Shown here piece after piece: positions 10,136 to 19,923 of a stretch of 25,690 bases of DNA (position 1 is the first letter of the stretch; each line of letters starts with the position of its first letter). The DNA is from Chromera velia (lineage: Eukaryota > Sar > Chromeraceae): positions 27,402 to 53,091 of the forward strand of contig JAHBMJ010005743.1 of assembly GCA_018398765.1 (NCBI GenBank), read 5' to 3'. A model generated the notes under the pieces. The model saw nothing but the letters and a program-made list of their open reading frames with translations. It did not search any database and was not told the origin of the DNA. The position numbers were made by a program, and so were the translations under genes.

Positions 10136-13100
10136 ATGACACGACTCCCCCCTCCTTCATACATGTACGCACATGGCAGCATTGGTGTGTCTAATCACCA
10201 GACGACCATCGCTGAGGGCTACAACCAGCACTGGACCTCGGAGACGGCAGTAGACGAGTTGGTGCAGAACTGGATCGACGAGGTGGAGAAGAAAGCCCAG
10301 TCAGTTTCCACGTACCATGACTGGAAGAGTCATTTGCGTCTGAAGAGGGACGACCGCTTCAACATATTCTCTGCTGTTTACATGTTTGATGCGCCGACGA
10401 GACTTGGAGGGGCGCCTCGTCAGGAAGTATTGGGTTCGCTGTATTTTGACAGTGGGCGAAAAATTCTTCAGCTGATCAACCTAGGTGCTACCATCCCAAA
10501 GGAAGCATTCCTCCTCGGTGTCTCGGGAGGAGATAAGAAGAAGGGGAATACACGGGGAAAATTTGGTGATGGCTTGCCCTCCTCCACCTGCGTCCTCACC
10601 CGGGGGGGATTTGACTTGTTTCTCGAGACGGGGGGGCGAATGCTCAACCGCTTTCGGTTTGAACAACACGCTGACTTCAACAAAACAGTTCTCACGTTCT
10701 CGTCAACCAACCTTGAGAACTTTTTCAGAGACCCCTACAGGCATCCGTCTCTTCCCCATGAATCTGGCAGATTGCTCTGTCAGACTGTGGGTGTCAAGAT
10801 GTGCGGTGTTGAATTCAATGTCAATGGGAGGAGGGATGTGGTCGTCAGGCTGCAAATGCCTTCCACAGGGGTGGGTGGGTTTTGCAGGGAGCGCTCAGTA
10901 CCAGACTCTTTCTTCCAGCAAGATCGCTACTTGTTTCTCAAACAAAATGACGAGGCCTTCATCGCGCATCGTGTGAAGGCTGAGGCCTGGGGGGAGGTGT
11001 TTTGGTCGGATGACTTGAAAGGGCGCGTCTACGTTAAGGACATGCTCTGCCAAGAACGGGCTGAAGAAAAGACCGCAGGGGCACCCCACTTTGGGTACAA
11101 CCTGACGAACTTTTCTCATGTCTCCAGAGACAGACAGAACACGATTCCTCACAGCGAGCTGCAGGTCAGTCAAAAAGTCAAATTCAAACGAAGAAATTAG
11201 CTGTATGCATTGTCGATTGTGTGCTTGTGCGGTAGAAAAGCAAAAGAAAAAAGACCAACACAATTCGTTTCGGAAACTTGTAAAAGAAAAGTGTTTCTTT
11301 TTTTGTGTCTTCCCTGACCCTCCAGTGTCTGAATGCTTGTCCTCTTTCTGTTTCTGCACGCCTGCGCTGTCTCTCCCGGACCGCTCGCGTTTCAAAAGGA
11401 TTCCATGGCGCTGGTTTCGTCTTGTTCTGCCACTTGTTTTCCCTGTCTGCTTCTTCACCAACTTTCTTTTATCTCCCTCCCGAGTCCTGGATGATTTGCA
11501 TGCTTGGTGACTTCCACGTCCCCGTCCTTCGTCTAGCTCCCTGTGATTTCCGGGCATACTCAAGGGCTCAATGCTGTGCGTCTGCTCTGTCTGCGAGGTG
11601 AATTGCTGCAGAGGCACGTGATGTTTATCTGGGACAGGGTCTGCAAGGATTCTGAATCATCAAGTTCCCGGTCAGACAGGGATCGTGAGGCTGTTTCACA
11701 GTTGTTCTCCGTACTGAAGGAATCCGACGCCTCCCTTGAGGCAGGGCTGTTCTCTGCGCCAAACCCCCAGGCGATTCCACTACCATCCACCCTTAACGCA
11801 CTGGCGCGCGAATTTCAACAGCGGCACCCTTTGCAGACCTCCTTTCCGATCCGAAAGGGGGACGAGAGGGCCCGAGAGATTGTGGAGGAGAGGTTGAAGT
11901 TGAGTGCAGTCGAAGTCCGAGAGAGCCTGCTGCGATGTCTCCTTGCCTCCCGTCAGATCCTTGTGACCCAGCCAGGAGATGGCACGAGCTCCGGCTGGAG
12001 GGGGTTAAACAGACACCTCGAGAGGAGAGGCCTGTGGAGAGACGGCTGTTCCGAGTGCTTGCAGACTGCCTCAGAGAGGCTACTCAGACAGTCATGCGTG
12101 ACAGGGCGTCAGGACTTGACGTTAAGCTTTGCCGCGCGAGCACCCTGGAGGAGATGACTGTCATCGACCCCGGGCCGCGCTCTGCATTCCGAGTGGAAGT
12201 CTTGAAGGAAGGGAATGAGGGGTTGGCAGGTGTGTATGTTGAAGACAGACGCCTTGAAGAGCTCTATGGCCACGCGTCCTTTCGTTGCCATACAAACAAC
12301 AACGTGATCTATTGGGTGGGAAGTGGGTATGCGGTGATTGAGTCTGATCTCCTTCTGGTCTTCACGCTTCATGAATTCCGTCCGAATGTCAAAATCGTGA
12401 GACCAGATTGGTGGGCTGTGACGGGGGAACAAGAATGGCGCGTTCTTGATACGGACATCAACCAATACCAATCGTTTTCGGTGCGTGTGAGTCCTTCAAC
12501 CGAGACTCAGAGCATTTCTTCCCGTGGTGCACAGCAGAAGACGACTGTATTTGTGAACACAGAAGCCGTGCTGACACGAATGCACGCAACCCGCCCTCCC
12601 AATTTGCCCCAAAGCAGCAGCAGCAGCAGCAGCAGTACTGCCCCGACCGGGTCTGTCTGTCCGGGCATCCGAAGCAGCGGCCGATGCCTCTGCTTCTTCG
12701 CTCCCTTGATCCGTTCGGTCGCCTCCGGTCTGAAAGAGGTTGCGAAATTTCCCATTGACGAAACAGCACAGGAGCAACTCCACACGGAGGGTCTCTCTGT
12801 GTTGATGGGGTATCAATCGCTCCAGAGAGACATAGATGAGATCAAGGGGGGTCCACGGGAGGTGGAGGTTGAAGAAGAGAGGGTGCAGAGAGGACGGAAG
12901 GAGATTGAGAGCATGGCAGATGCAATAGAGCGCCATCTTCAAGGATCAGACGTCGACAGCGACACTGAAGAGATGGAAGAGGAGGAGAAGAAACTCTTGA
13001 AGGTCATTCAGGAGTTGGAGAAAAGAGAGGTCGTCCGTCCGACTCGGTCCCTAGCTCCCAATCGATTGGCGTATCTGGGGGACGCTGCGTATGACTTGCT

Positions 13101-13907
13101 CCTTGCGTGTCTGTGTATCAAGTATGGTGGGGAGCACATGACCCCATTCCATATCAATAAAGGGCGGCAAACGCTCCTGTCCACCAGGCAGCTCGGCAGG
13201 CTTCCCCGTGACATGCCTCGAGAGCGCGGGGCCGTGCATGGGGGGAGCAAGGAGGAGAAGAGAGCGACAAGAGAGAGAGGAGAGGCGTGCGAGGCCCGAG
13301 GGGGCCAGAGCATCCTAGATTCGGGGATCGACTCCCTTATTGATGCTTTGTCCGCCCCCCTGCAAACAGTCCAAATGCCTGCCCTAGCAGACGGACGTGA
13401 AGTGCCAATTCCCTCCGAGATGAGGAAATGGATCACAAACAAAAAGAAGTCGCTCTCTCTGCCTTCTGGTAGACGTGAGAACGTGACCCCACAAAGCCAA
13501 CCAGAAGGGCGCATCCGCTCGGAGAATTCGAGTCGGCAGCCTCCATACGCCTCCAGAGCGTTCTCAACGCCACAAACTTTCCCTTCCAGCCGCCGAGAGG
13601 CTCTCCACTCGTCGACGACCGAGGTTCTGGAGTTAGCTCCAAACTGGGGAGCCGCGGTAGGTCCTGCAAGAATCATGTGTTTGTTTGTGCATGGCAGTCT
13701 GCATGCAGACTCGTTCGTGAATCTTCTTTTGAGATTGATTCGGTTTGTGCGCCCATTCATGAGACAGAAATCGAGAAATACAGTTTGCCTCCCGCTTCCT
13801 TCCTTCTTCCTTCCTTCCTTCCTTCCTTCTTTCTCTCCTTCTTTCCTTCTTCCTTCCTTCCTTTGTTTCTTTCTTTCTGTCTTTCTTTCTTTCATACTTT
13901 CTTTGAC

Positions 13908-13939
<32 letters not shown>

Positions 13940-15056
13940 TCATTCATTCATTCTTTCTTTCTTTCTTTCTTGGCTTATTTGTTTGTTTCATTCATTCTTT
14001 CTTTCTTTTCTTTCTTTCTGTCTGTCTGTCTGTCTGTCTTTCTTTCTTTCTTTCTTTCTTTCGTTAGTTCGTTCGTTCGTTCGTTCGTTCGTTCATTCAT
14101 TCTTTCTTTCATTCATTCATTCTTTCTTTTTTTCTTTCTTTCTTTCTTCCTTCCCTTCTTTCTTTCTTCCCTTCTTTCTTTCTTTCTTTCTTTCTGTTCT
14201 TTCTTTCTTCCTGCCTGCCTGCCTGCCTGTCTTTCTTTCTTTCTTTCTTTCTTTGTTTCATTCATTCTTTCTTGCTCTGACCTTCTTGCAGGCATCCTGG
14301 GGGGATGCGAGAGGCTCTCGTGAGGCTGGCCCGTCTGCAGATTGGCCCAGAGGACGCGGTCGGGGAAGGCTTCCAGTCGAGCACGAGGCAGAGAGGGAGC
14401 AGGGAGGGGACCGCGCTGCCGAACAGGCTGCGTATGAAGAGTGGTGTCGAAATGCCCAAAGGAGCGCCGTCAGGGGGCGTGGAGGAGGAGGAGGAGGAGC
14501 ACGAGAAGGGGCCCGGGTCGGCAGACATGATGGAGAGGGAAGGCAGCGTGAGGGAGAACAGGGCAGGGGCGCTGCTATTGAAGCCATCCCTCCTCTGTAA
14601 GTGGATGCATGCATGAGCAACCTCTTGGCTGCATCATCTGCGAGCATTGAAATTGTGCGAGCTCTCCATTTCATGTGCGTGCGTCGATCTTGCGCTGCAA
14701 AAATTGTCATCACGTCCTATCGAGACTTCTTCTGAAGGTTTCTGACTGTAATCTGTTTTCAGAATCGCTCTCTGAAACCAGAGACGGCGTTTCTACCCGC
14801 ATCAAAAGTCTCGCACCATGATCGATGCACTTGAGGTCTGCATCAAATCTGGGTAGCCGAAAAAGAGGTAGGCAGACAGTCTGGCTGTTTTTTAACTTGC
14901 TTATGTATTTGGAGTTCATTTTTGAACTGCTTGGCTGTTGTGGGCTGCAGACTTGGGACGGATATTGGCGCAGAGAAGCTGACTGGGGACGGGACGACGG
15001 GAATTCCCGTTCTGGGGGAGGTTCCGGCGGATGGGGTGAAGGATGGTGAAGGTTGA
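10136..15056 (+). CDS. GHKL-type ATPase fused to Mini-RNase III domain (about 1,209 aa)
   Basis: Exons proposed: 10136-11164, 11537-13656, 14292-14596, 14784-14852, 14951-15056. Exon 1 encodes a GHKL (Hsp90/histidine-kinase type) ATP-binding fold: N box ELVQNWID (residues 41-48), a degenerate G1 region NLGATIPKEAFLLG (115-128), a glycine motif GKFGDGL (141-147) and a downstream SRDRQNTIP. The C-terminal part matches Mini-RNase III: LAYLGDAAYDLLL with likely catalytic Asp (codon 13081-13083, about residue 859), then FHINKGRQTLLSTRQLG, then after a roughly 190-residue low-complexity insertion EEWCRNAQRSA and AAIEAIPPL, whose Glu (codon 14580-14582, about 1147) fits the second catalytic acid. 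Mini-RNase III enzymes trim 23S rRNA in bacteria and plant plastids. Between the domains lie an unrecognised region, a poly-Ser run (12615-12636) and an acidic helix. Within exon 2 the reading frame shifts by -1 near 11950-12010 (separate entry). Exon 3 may instead end at TAA 14598-14600; the last two small exons rest on phase agreement. Start could also be ATG 10163. That both domains belong to one gene is inferred from phase-0 splicing at 11164/11537. Confidence 0.6.
11952..12012 (+). other. Reading-frame change in the ATPase-RNase gene, with slippery-type heptamer
   Basis: Coding sense runs in one frame from 11537 to about 11950 and in the -1 frame from about 12010 onward; both frames are open in between. 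G TTA AAC lies at 12004-12010 in exactly the phase needed for a -1 ribosomal shift. Alternatives are a one-base assembly deletion, a real disabling mutation, or a 20-nt intron (11952-11971, GTCAGA to CCCAG) that would also restore frame. Assembly error is the simplest. Confidence 0.6.
13798..14276 (+). repeat. Large pyrimidine tetranucleotide mosaic in intron 2 of the ATPase-RNase gene
   Basis: About 480 bp of CTTC, CTTT, CATT, CTGT, CGTT and CCTG units fill most of intron 13657-14291 and end some 15 bases before the 3' splice site TTGCAG. If the intron were retained, translation would run on into a Phe/Ser/Leu-rich tail. The unit set is the reverse complement of the mosaic at 7787-8226. Confidence 0.95.
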
Positions 15057-15072
15057 TCGATCGATCGATCGA
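15053..15072 (+). repeat. (GATC)n microsatellite
   Basis: Four to five GATC units begin at the proposed stop codon of the ATPase-RNase gene. From here to the satellite at 15348 I see no gene. Confidence 0.8.
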
Positions 15073-15347
15073 GGCCGGGATCAAGGTAACTTGCATGCTG
15101 CAGCTCGTCTGCTCTGTTCTCTGCATGAAAATCGTCGACCTTCAGTACCTTTTCTTTGCTGTGCGGATTCTGATTGATTGCTGACACGATCTTAGACTAT
15201 ACCGCGCAATTTTTCGGACACTTCTGTGCGCTCACCACGACACCCTCCTGGGCCCATCGACCGCCAGCGACTGATCGAAGCATCCTGGAACTTCCAGTTC
15301 GAACCAGATGCGAGTGTGGCATCGCCTAATATCGAATGCGCAGACCC

Positions 15348-16010
15348 CGTGCATCCGACGGAGCAGCCTGTACACTCTGAAACTTGGAATCTGCCAGTGT
15401 CGCACCAAACGCTCCGGAGCTCTTGTACACCCCCAACAGCCTGTGGCTTAACCTCACAACACCACTTCACTTTCCCTCCCCGTGCATCCGACGGAGGAGC
15501 CTGTACACTCTGAAACTTGGAATCTGCCAGTGTCGCACCAAACGCCCCGGAGCTCTTCTGCACCCCCAACAGCCTGTGGCTTAACCTCACAACACCACTT
15601 CACTTTCCCTCCCCGTGCATCCGACGGAGGAGCCTGTACACTCTGAAACTTGGAATCTGCCAGTGTCGCACCAAACGCCCCGGAGCTCTTGTACACCCCC
15701 AACAGCCTGTGGCTTAACCTCACAACACCACTTCACTTTCCCTCCACGTGCATCCGACGGAGGAGCCTGTACACTCTGAAACTTGGAATCTGCCAGTGTC
15801 GCACCAAACGCCCCGGAGCTCTTGTACACCCCCAACAGCCTGTGGCTTAACCTCACAACACCACTTCACTTTCCCTCCACGTGCATCCGACGGAGGAGCC
15901 TGTACACTCTGAAACTTGGAATCTGCCAGTGTCGCACCAAACGCCCCGGAGCTCTTCTACACCCCCAACAACAGCCTGTGGCTTAACCTCACAACACCAC
16001 ACCACTTTCC
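15348..16010 (+). repeat. 133-bp tandem satellite, five copies
   Basis: Units begin CGTGCATCCGACGG at 15348, 15481, 15614, 15747 and 15880, exactly 133 bp apart, and are almost identical; the last is slightly altered (extra ACA near 15968) and ends about 16010. Each unit contains TTGGAATCTGCCAGTGTCGC, a relative of the core in the neighbouring satellite. Because 133 is not a multiple of three, frames shift between copies and a coding function is unlikely. Confidence 0.97.
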
Positions 16011-16044
16011 GTCGCAATGAAGGAATCTCTGCAGTGCCACCTCT

Positions 16045-16062
16045 TTCTCTCTCTCTGTGTGT

Positions 16063-16135
<73 letters not shown>

Positions 16136-16215
16136 CGTGTGTATGCGTGTGTATGCGTGCGTGTGACTGTGCATGTGTGTATGTATGTAGATATGTATGT
16201 GTATGTATATGTGTG
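16045..16215 (+). repeat. (CT)n then (GT)n microsatellite between the two satellites
   Basis: A short CT run followed by a long GT run interrupted by GTATG units separates the 133-bp array from the 120-bp array. Confidence 0.95.
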
Positions 16216-16262
16216 GGGTTTTCACCCCGTATTACCCCACCTTACCACAATACCTCACCACA

Positions 16263-17480
16263 ATGCCGAAGCAAGGAACTTGCGCGTTCTGGAGGTTGGA
16301 ACCTGCCAGTATCGGACCGACGTTCTTTGACCCCACTTACCCCTCACCCTGTTATCTCCACATCACATCTCACCGCAATGCCGAAGCAAGGAACTTACGC
16401 GTTCTGGTGGTTGGAACCTGCCAGTATCGGACCGACGTTCTTTCACCCCACTTGCCCCTCACCCTGTACGTTATCTCCACATCACACCCTCACCGCAATG
16501 CCGAAGCAAGGAACTTGCGCGTTCTGGAGGTTGGAACCTGCCCCTGCCAGTATCGGACCGACGTTCTTTCACCCCACTTACCCCTCACCCTGTACGTTTT
16601 CTTCACATCACACCCTCACCACAATGCCGAAGCAAGGAACTTGCCCGTTCTGGAGGTTGGAACCTGCCAGTATCGGACCGATGTTCTTTCACCCCACTTA
16701 CCCCTCACCCTGTACGTTATCTTCACATCACACCCTCACCACAATGCCGAAGCAAGGAACTTGCGCGTTCTGGAGGTTGGAACCTGCCAGTATCGGACCG
16801 ACGTTCTTTCACCCCACTTACCCCTCACCCTGTACGTTATCTCCACATCACACCCTCACCACAATGCCGAAGCAAGGAACTTACGCGTTCTGGAGGTTGG
16901 AACCTGCCAGTATCGGACCGACGTTCTTTGACCCCACTTACCCCTCACCCTGTACGTTATCTTCACATCACACCCTCACCACAATGCCGAAGCAAGGAAC
17001 TTGCCCGTTGTGGAGGTTGGAACCTGCCAGTATCGGACCGACGTTCTTTCACCCCACTTGCCCCTCACCCTGTACTTTATCTCCACATCACACCCTCACC
17101 ACAATGCCGAAGCAAGGAACTTGCCCGTTCTGGAGGTTGGAACCTGCCAGTATCGGACCGACGTTCTTTTACCCCACTTACCCCTCACCCTGACAGTGTA
17201 CGTTATCTCCACATCACACCCTCACCACAATGCCGAAGCAAGGAACTTACGCGTTCTGGAGGTTGGAACCTGCCAGTATCGGACCGACGTTCTTTCACCC
17301 CACTTACCCCTCACCCTGTATGTTATCTCCACATCACACCTCACCGCAATGCTGAAGCAAGGAATTTACGCGTTCTGGAGGTTTGAACCTGCCAGTATCG
17401 GACCGACGTTCTTTCACCCCACTTACCCCTCACCCTGTCACCTCCACACCACACGTCCGATCGAAGCAAGGAACTCTCCC
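16263..17480 (+). repeat. About 120-bp tandem satellite, ten copies
   Basis: ATGCCGAAGCAAGG (with variants) recurs at 16263, 16378, 16498, 16624, 16744, 16864, 16984, 17104, 17230 and 17349, with a broken copy near 17460. Spacings are 115, 120, 126, 120, 120, 120, 120, 126 and 119. Each unit contains TTGGAACCTGCCAGTATCGG. Since 120 bp is 40 codons and no unit has a forward stop, all three plus frames stay open for hundreds of bases; the resulting 40-residue repeats look like a by-product, though translation cannot be excluded. Confidence 0.97.
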
Positions 17481-17552
17481 TCTCGACTGTCAAGCCTCAG
17501 TCAAACTTTGTCTATCCAGACTGGCCTTGTCTCCTGCAAGCAACCAGTAGAT

Positions 17553-17622
17553 ACGGAGCTCTAGACTAGGTTTGACTCTGGGCCTAGTTCTGGGTAAAGG
17601 AGCTCTAGGCTAGGTTTGACAT
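17553..17622 (+). repeat. Short direct repeat pair
   Basis: GGAGCTCTAGACTAGGTTTG (17555 region) and GGAGCTCTAGGCTAGGTTTG (17599 region) differ by one base and are about 43 bp apart. They sit where the satellite gives way to the AT-rich island. Confidence 0.8.
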
Positions 17623-17639
17623 GCTTTGACTACGGTGAT

Positions 17640-18880
17640 CAAGCAACCAACAGACTCCGTCTAGGACCGACGTGAGACCAACACTAGGCATTAAAGACTT
17701 GAATTGTTCGAACTTCAAACATTTGGACGCATTTTAGAAAATTTTTGGAAAGTGATAGAAACCTAGATAGAAACGCATAAAAGAGGGATAGAATTCACTA
17801 AAAGCTAAAAAAACAGTAAGTGATAAACATGCTTTTAAGCCCAGAAAATCTCTTTATATAGCTACTAGTTTTATATTATAAAAAAAAAAAAGTTGTACTT
17901 TAAAATTTAATTTTGAACCGTTGAACGTTCATTTTTGCTTGTTTAATACATAAAAAGCCTATCTTCTAAGAAGTGGTTGGTAAGTAGAGATCGATCTACT
18001 TGTTCTTACTGCACTCTATGAAGTAAAGACGCTCTTTTCTGCTTTAAAACAAATTAAGTTTAATTTTGTTTTTAAGATCGATATGGACCTAAATAGGGAT
18101 GGGGAGGGTATTATAGAGGCACCTGTAACCAGGTTTATAACTGGGTTTATAATACAGTACGTATTATAACGTATAATATATGTATAGTATACAGTTATTA
18201 CAGTAGGTAATGCAAGGTCTAAGAAATCTTGTCCTAGATCTTGTCAATATTAAATACGTATTACTTAGACCCATTATAAGTGTTTCATTATATAATGAGG
18301 CAATTAGCGACTTAATTGTATATATGATCTAGATATATGATATATCTATATAATGTAGTTATGGCTGCATTTACATAAAAAACTGTATACCTAGCTGTAT
18401 ATGCATATAAGTAAAAACGTATTAAATATCACAATCTACATCATAGTGGTGAAACAAAAGAATCACAGGCTAATTTATGGCGCTATACTAGCTGCTCATA
18501 ATCTCTATCAATGTGTGAAAGACGTAAAAGGAAGGGGCTATAAGAGAAACTTGAAAAAAAGATGAACACAGACATGTGTTTAAGTAAAAAAGTTGTATAG
18601 AGACGTGCCAGTGTCGGTACATGTGATTTTACCAGATTTTAATCTAATGAAAGGGCAACGATCGACTTAATGCTGGATGTACTGTAGCAGATTAACAGAC
18701 TTATAGTGAACAAAAACTATAAAATTCACCTTTCTAGTAGTCACTTTCAGTTATTTTTTCAGATGGTATTTACAACTCTAAAGTAAGGGGTCGACGGCTA
18801 GGTCGACGGTCGTATCTAGGGTCGTATTTAAACTTAAATGCACTGGCAATTTGTCCGTCTAAGAATCGCGCCAGGAGAGC
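17640..18880. other. AT-rich, CTAG-rich gene-free island 2
   Basis: Very AT-rich sequence with many TATA/TATATA stretches (for example 18160-18200 and 18320-18355) and no credible gene. CTAG is again frequent (about 16 by eye from 17550 to 18825). It lies downstream of both the ATPase-RNase and ZIP genes, matching the convergent position of island 1. No transposase, LTR or terminal repeat was seen. Confidence 0.6.
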
Positions 18881-18888
18881 AGCAAAGT

Positions 18889-19923
18889 TTATGTCCAAAC
18901 TGCCAGAGAGCTCATAAGGCCAAATCCAGCGCAAGCGAGAACAAACTTGCAAGGGACAGATGCTTCCCAGTGTTCAAACTCCTTCCCAATAATTTCTGCC
19001 AGCGCTATGTACAGAAACGTTCCGCAGGCAAAACCCATGAAGCTCCCTTCCAACAGTTGCAACAGAGACTCTCTCTCAGTCACCCACCTTGAAATCAAAA
19101 CTCCAACCCCGATGCCAATGGGAGTGGACACCGAGAACAAAACAATCTTCAAAGAAAAAATACTTACACGTCTCTCAGCGTTCCTCAATGCAGACCCCAA
19201 AGCAACTGCAGCAACAACTTTGTGCACGCAGATGGCCAACAATACTGCAGTCACACTCCCAACCGACTTCTCTAAACCAAGTGCCACCCCTGCTGATAGC
19301 GAATGCACAGAGAGAACAATCAGCAAAACGAGAGAGGACGAAGATCGCTTAACGCCGTCAGTCTCCTGGCCTTCCCCCCCGACTGCCTCTCCCGGATAAA
19401 GACGGGACACCTCACGGGCCCTTGCTGAGATGTCAATCTCACTCACTGGAGTCTCCGCAAAGGGAGAGGGAGACTGGCCGGTGGGAGAATCCGGTGCTTC
19501 CCCCGTCTCCTCCGGTCCCCCCACAGCAACTCGTGCATATCCTCTCGTCTTTGGACTCCCACCCGACGTCGCCATGTACCAGGCGACGAAGCATCTGTCA
19601 AGGGCCAAAACCAGAAAGAGCCCAAGCCCTGCAAAGACAGAGGCCCATGGAAACTCGGCAAGTCCCTCCTTCCCCCCTGCCTCCATGCTCAACAGAGCCT
19701 CCTGAAGGTCCTTGGAGGCCTCCGGAAGCATGTGAACCAGCCCTGCACCCAGAAACACACCGCCTCCAAACGCATTCCCGTAAGAAAGCCAGCTCGACCC
19801 GGGGGACGCACACAGGGGGAGGAGGCCTCCAGAGAGCCCGCAAAGAAGGATCGAGACAACAGAAATGACCCTGAGCTCGGGCAGGGAGAGGGATGTGGTG
19901 GAGTCGAGAGATGTGTCTGTCAT
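18889..19923 (-). CDS. ZIP-family divalent metal transporter, 344 aa, single exon
   Basis: An uninterrupted reading frame from ATG 19923 to a stop at 18889 encodes 344 residues, a normal ZIP length. Eight hydrophobic segments are visible: four can be recognised by FGGGVFLGAGLVHMLPEA (TM2), SVHSLSAGVALGLE (TM4), CVHKVVAAVALG (TM5) and GTFLYIALAEIIGKEFE (TM7); TM6 has TPIGIGVG. The TM4 and TM5 His residues are the metal-site positions of the family, which moves zinc, iron or manganese into the cytosol. The TM3-TM4 loop (about residues 135-200) is long, Pro/Ser/Gly-rich and lacks the usual His cluster. The TM4 position that is often Glu in HSxxEG is Ala. The gene has no introns although every neighbour is split. 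Metal specificity and membrane cannot be told from sequence. Confidence 0.93.
   Translation of the reverse strand: MTDTSLDSTTSLSLPELRVISVVSILLCGLSGGLLPLCASPGSSWLSYGNAFGGGVFLGAGLVHMLPEASKDLQEALLSMEAGGKEGLAEFPWASVFAGLGLFLVLALDRCFVAWYMATSGGSPKTRGYARVAVGGPEETGEAPDSPTGQSPSPFAETPVSEIDISARAREVSRLYPGEAVGGEGQETDGVKRSSSSLVLLIVLSVHSLSAGVALGLEKSVGSVTAVLLAICVHKVVAAVALGSALRNAERRVSIFSLKIVLFSVSTPIGIGVGVLISRWVTERESLLQLLEGSFMGFACGTFLYIALAEIIGKEFEHWEASVPCKFVLACAGFGLMSSLAVWT

Noticed and set aside
13677-14291. Phe/Ser/Leu-rich membrane-like protein segment
   Set aside because: It is intronic pyrimidine repeat; splice phases on both sides join the flanking exons cleanly without it.
14951-15052. Gly/Trp-rich C-terminal peptide (frame reading READWGRDDGNSRSGG)
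   Set aside because: The other open frame, reading GTDIGAEKLTGDG, fits the splice phase from exon 14784-14852, so I preferred that.
15384-15986. Series of 66-residue open frames
   Set aside because: They are the same 133-bp satellite unit read repeatedly, and the unit length does not keep frame.
15348-17480. CRISPR array
   Set aside because: Repeats are direct and near-identical over the whole 120-133 bp unit with no short repeat alternating with unique spacers, in a eukaryotic context.
18605-18620. Copy of the satellite core in AT island 2 (TGCCAGTGTCGG)
   Set aside because: Only about 12 bases match, too short to exclude chance.
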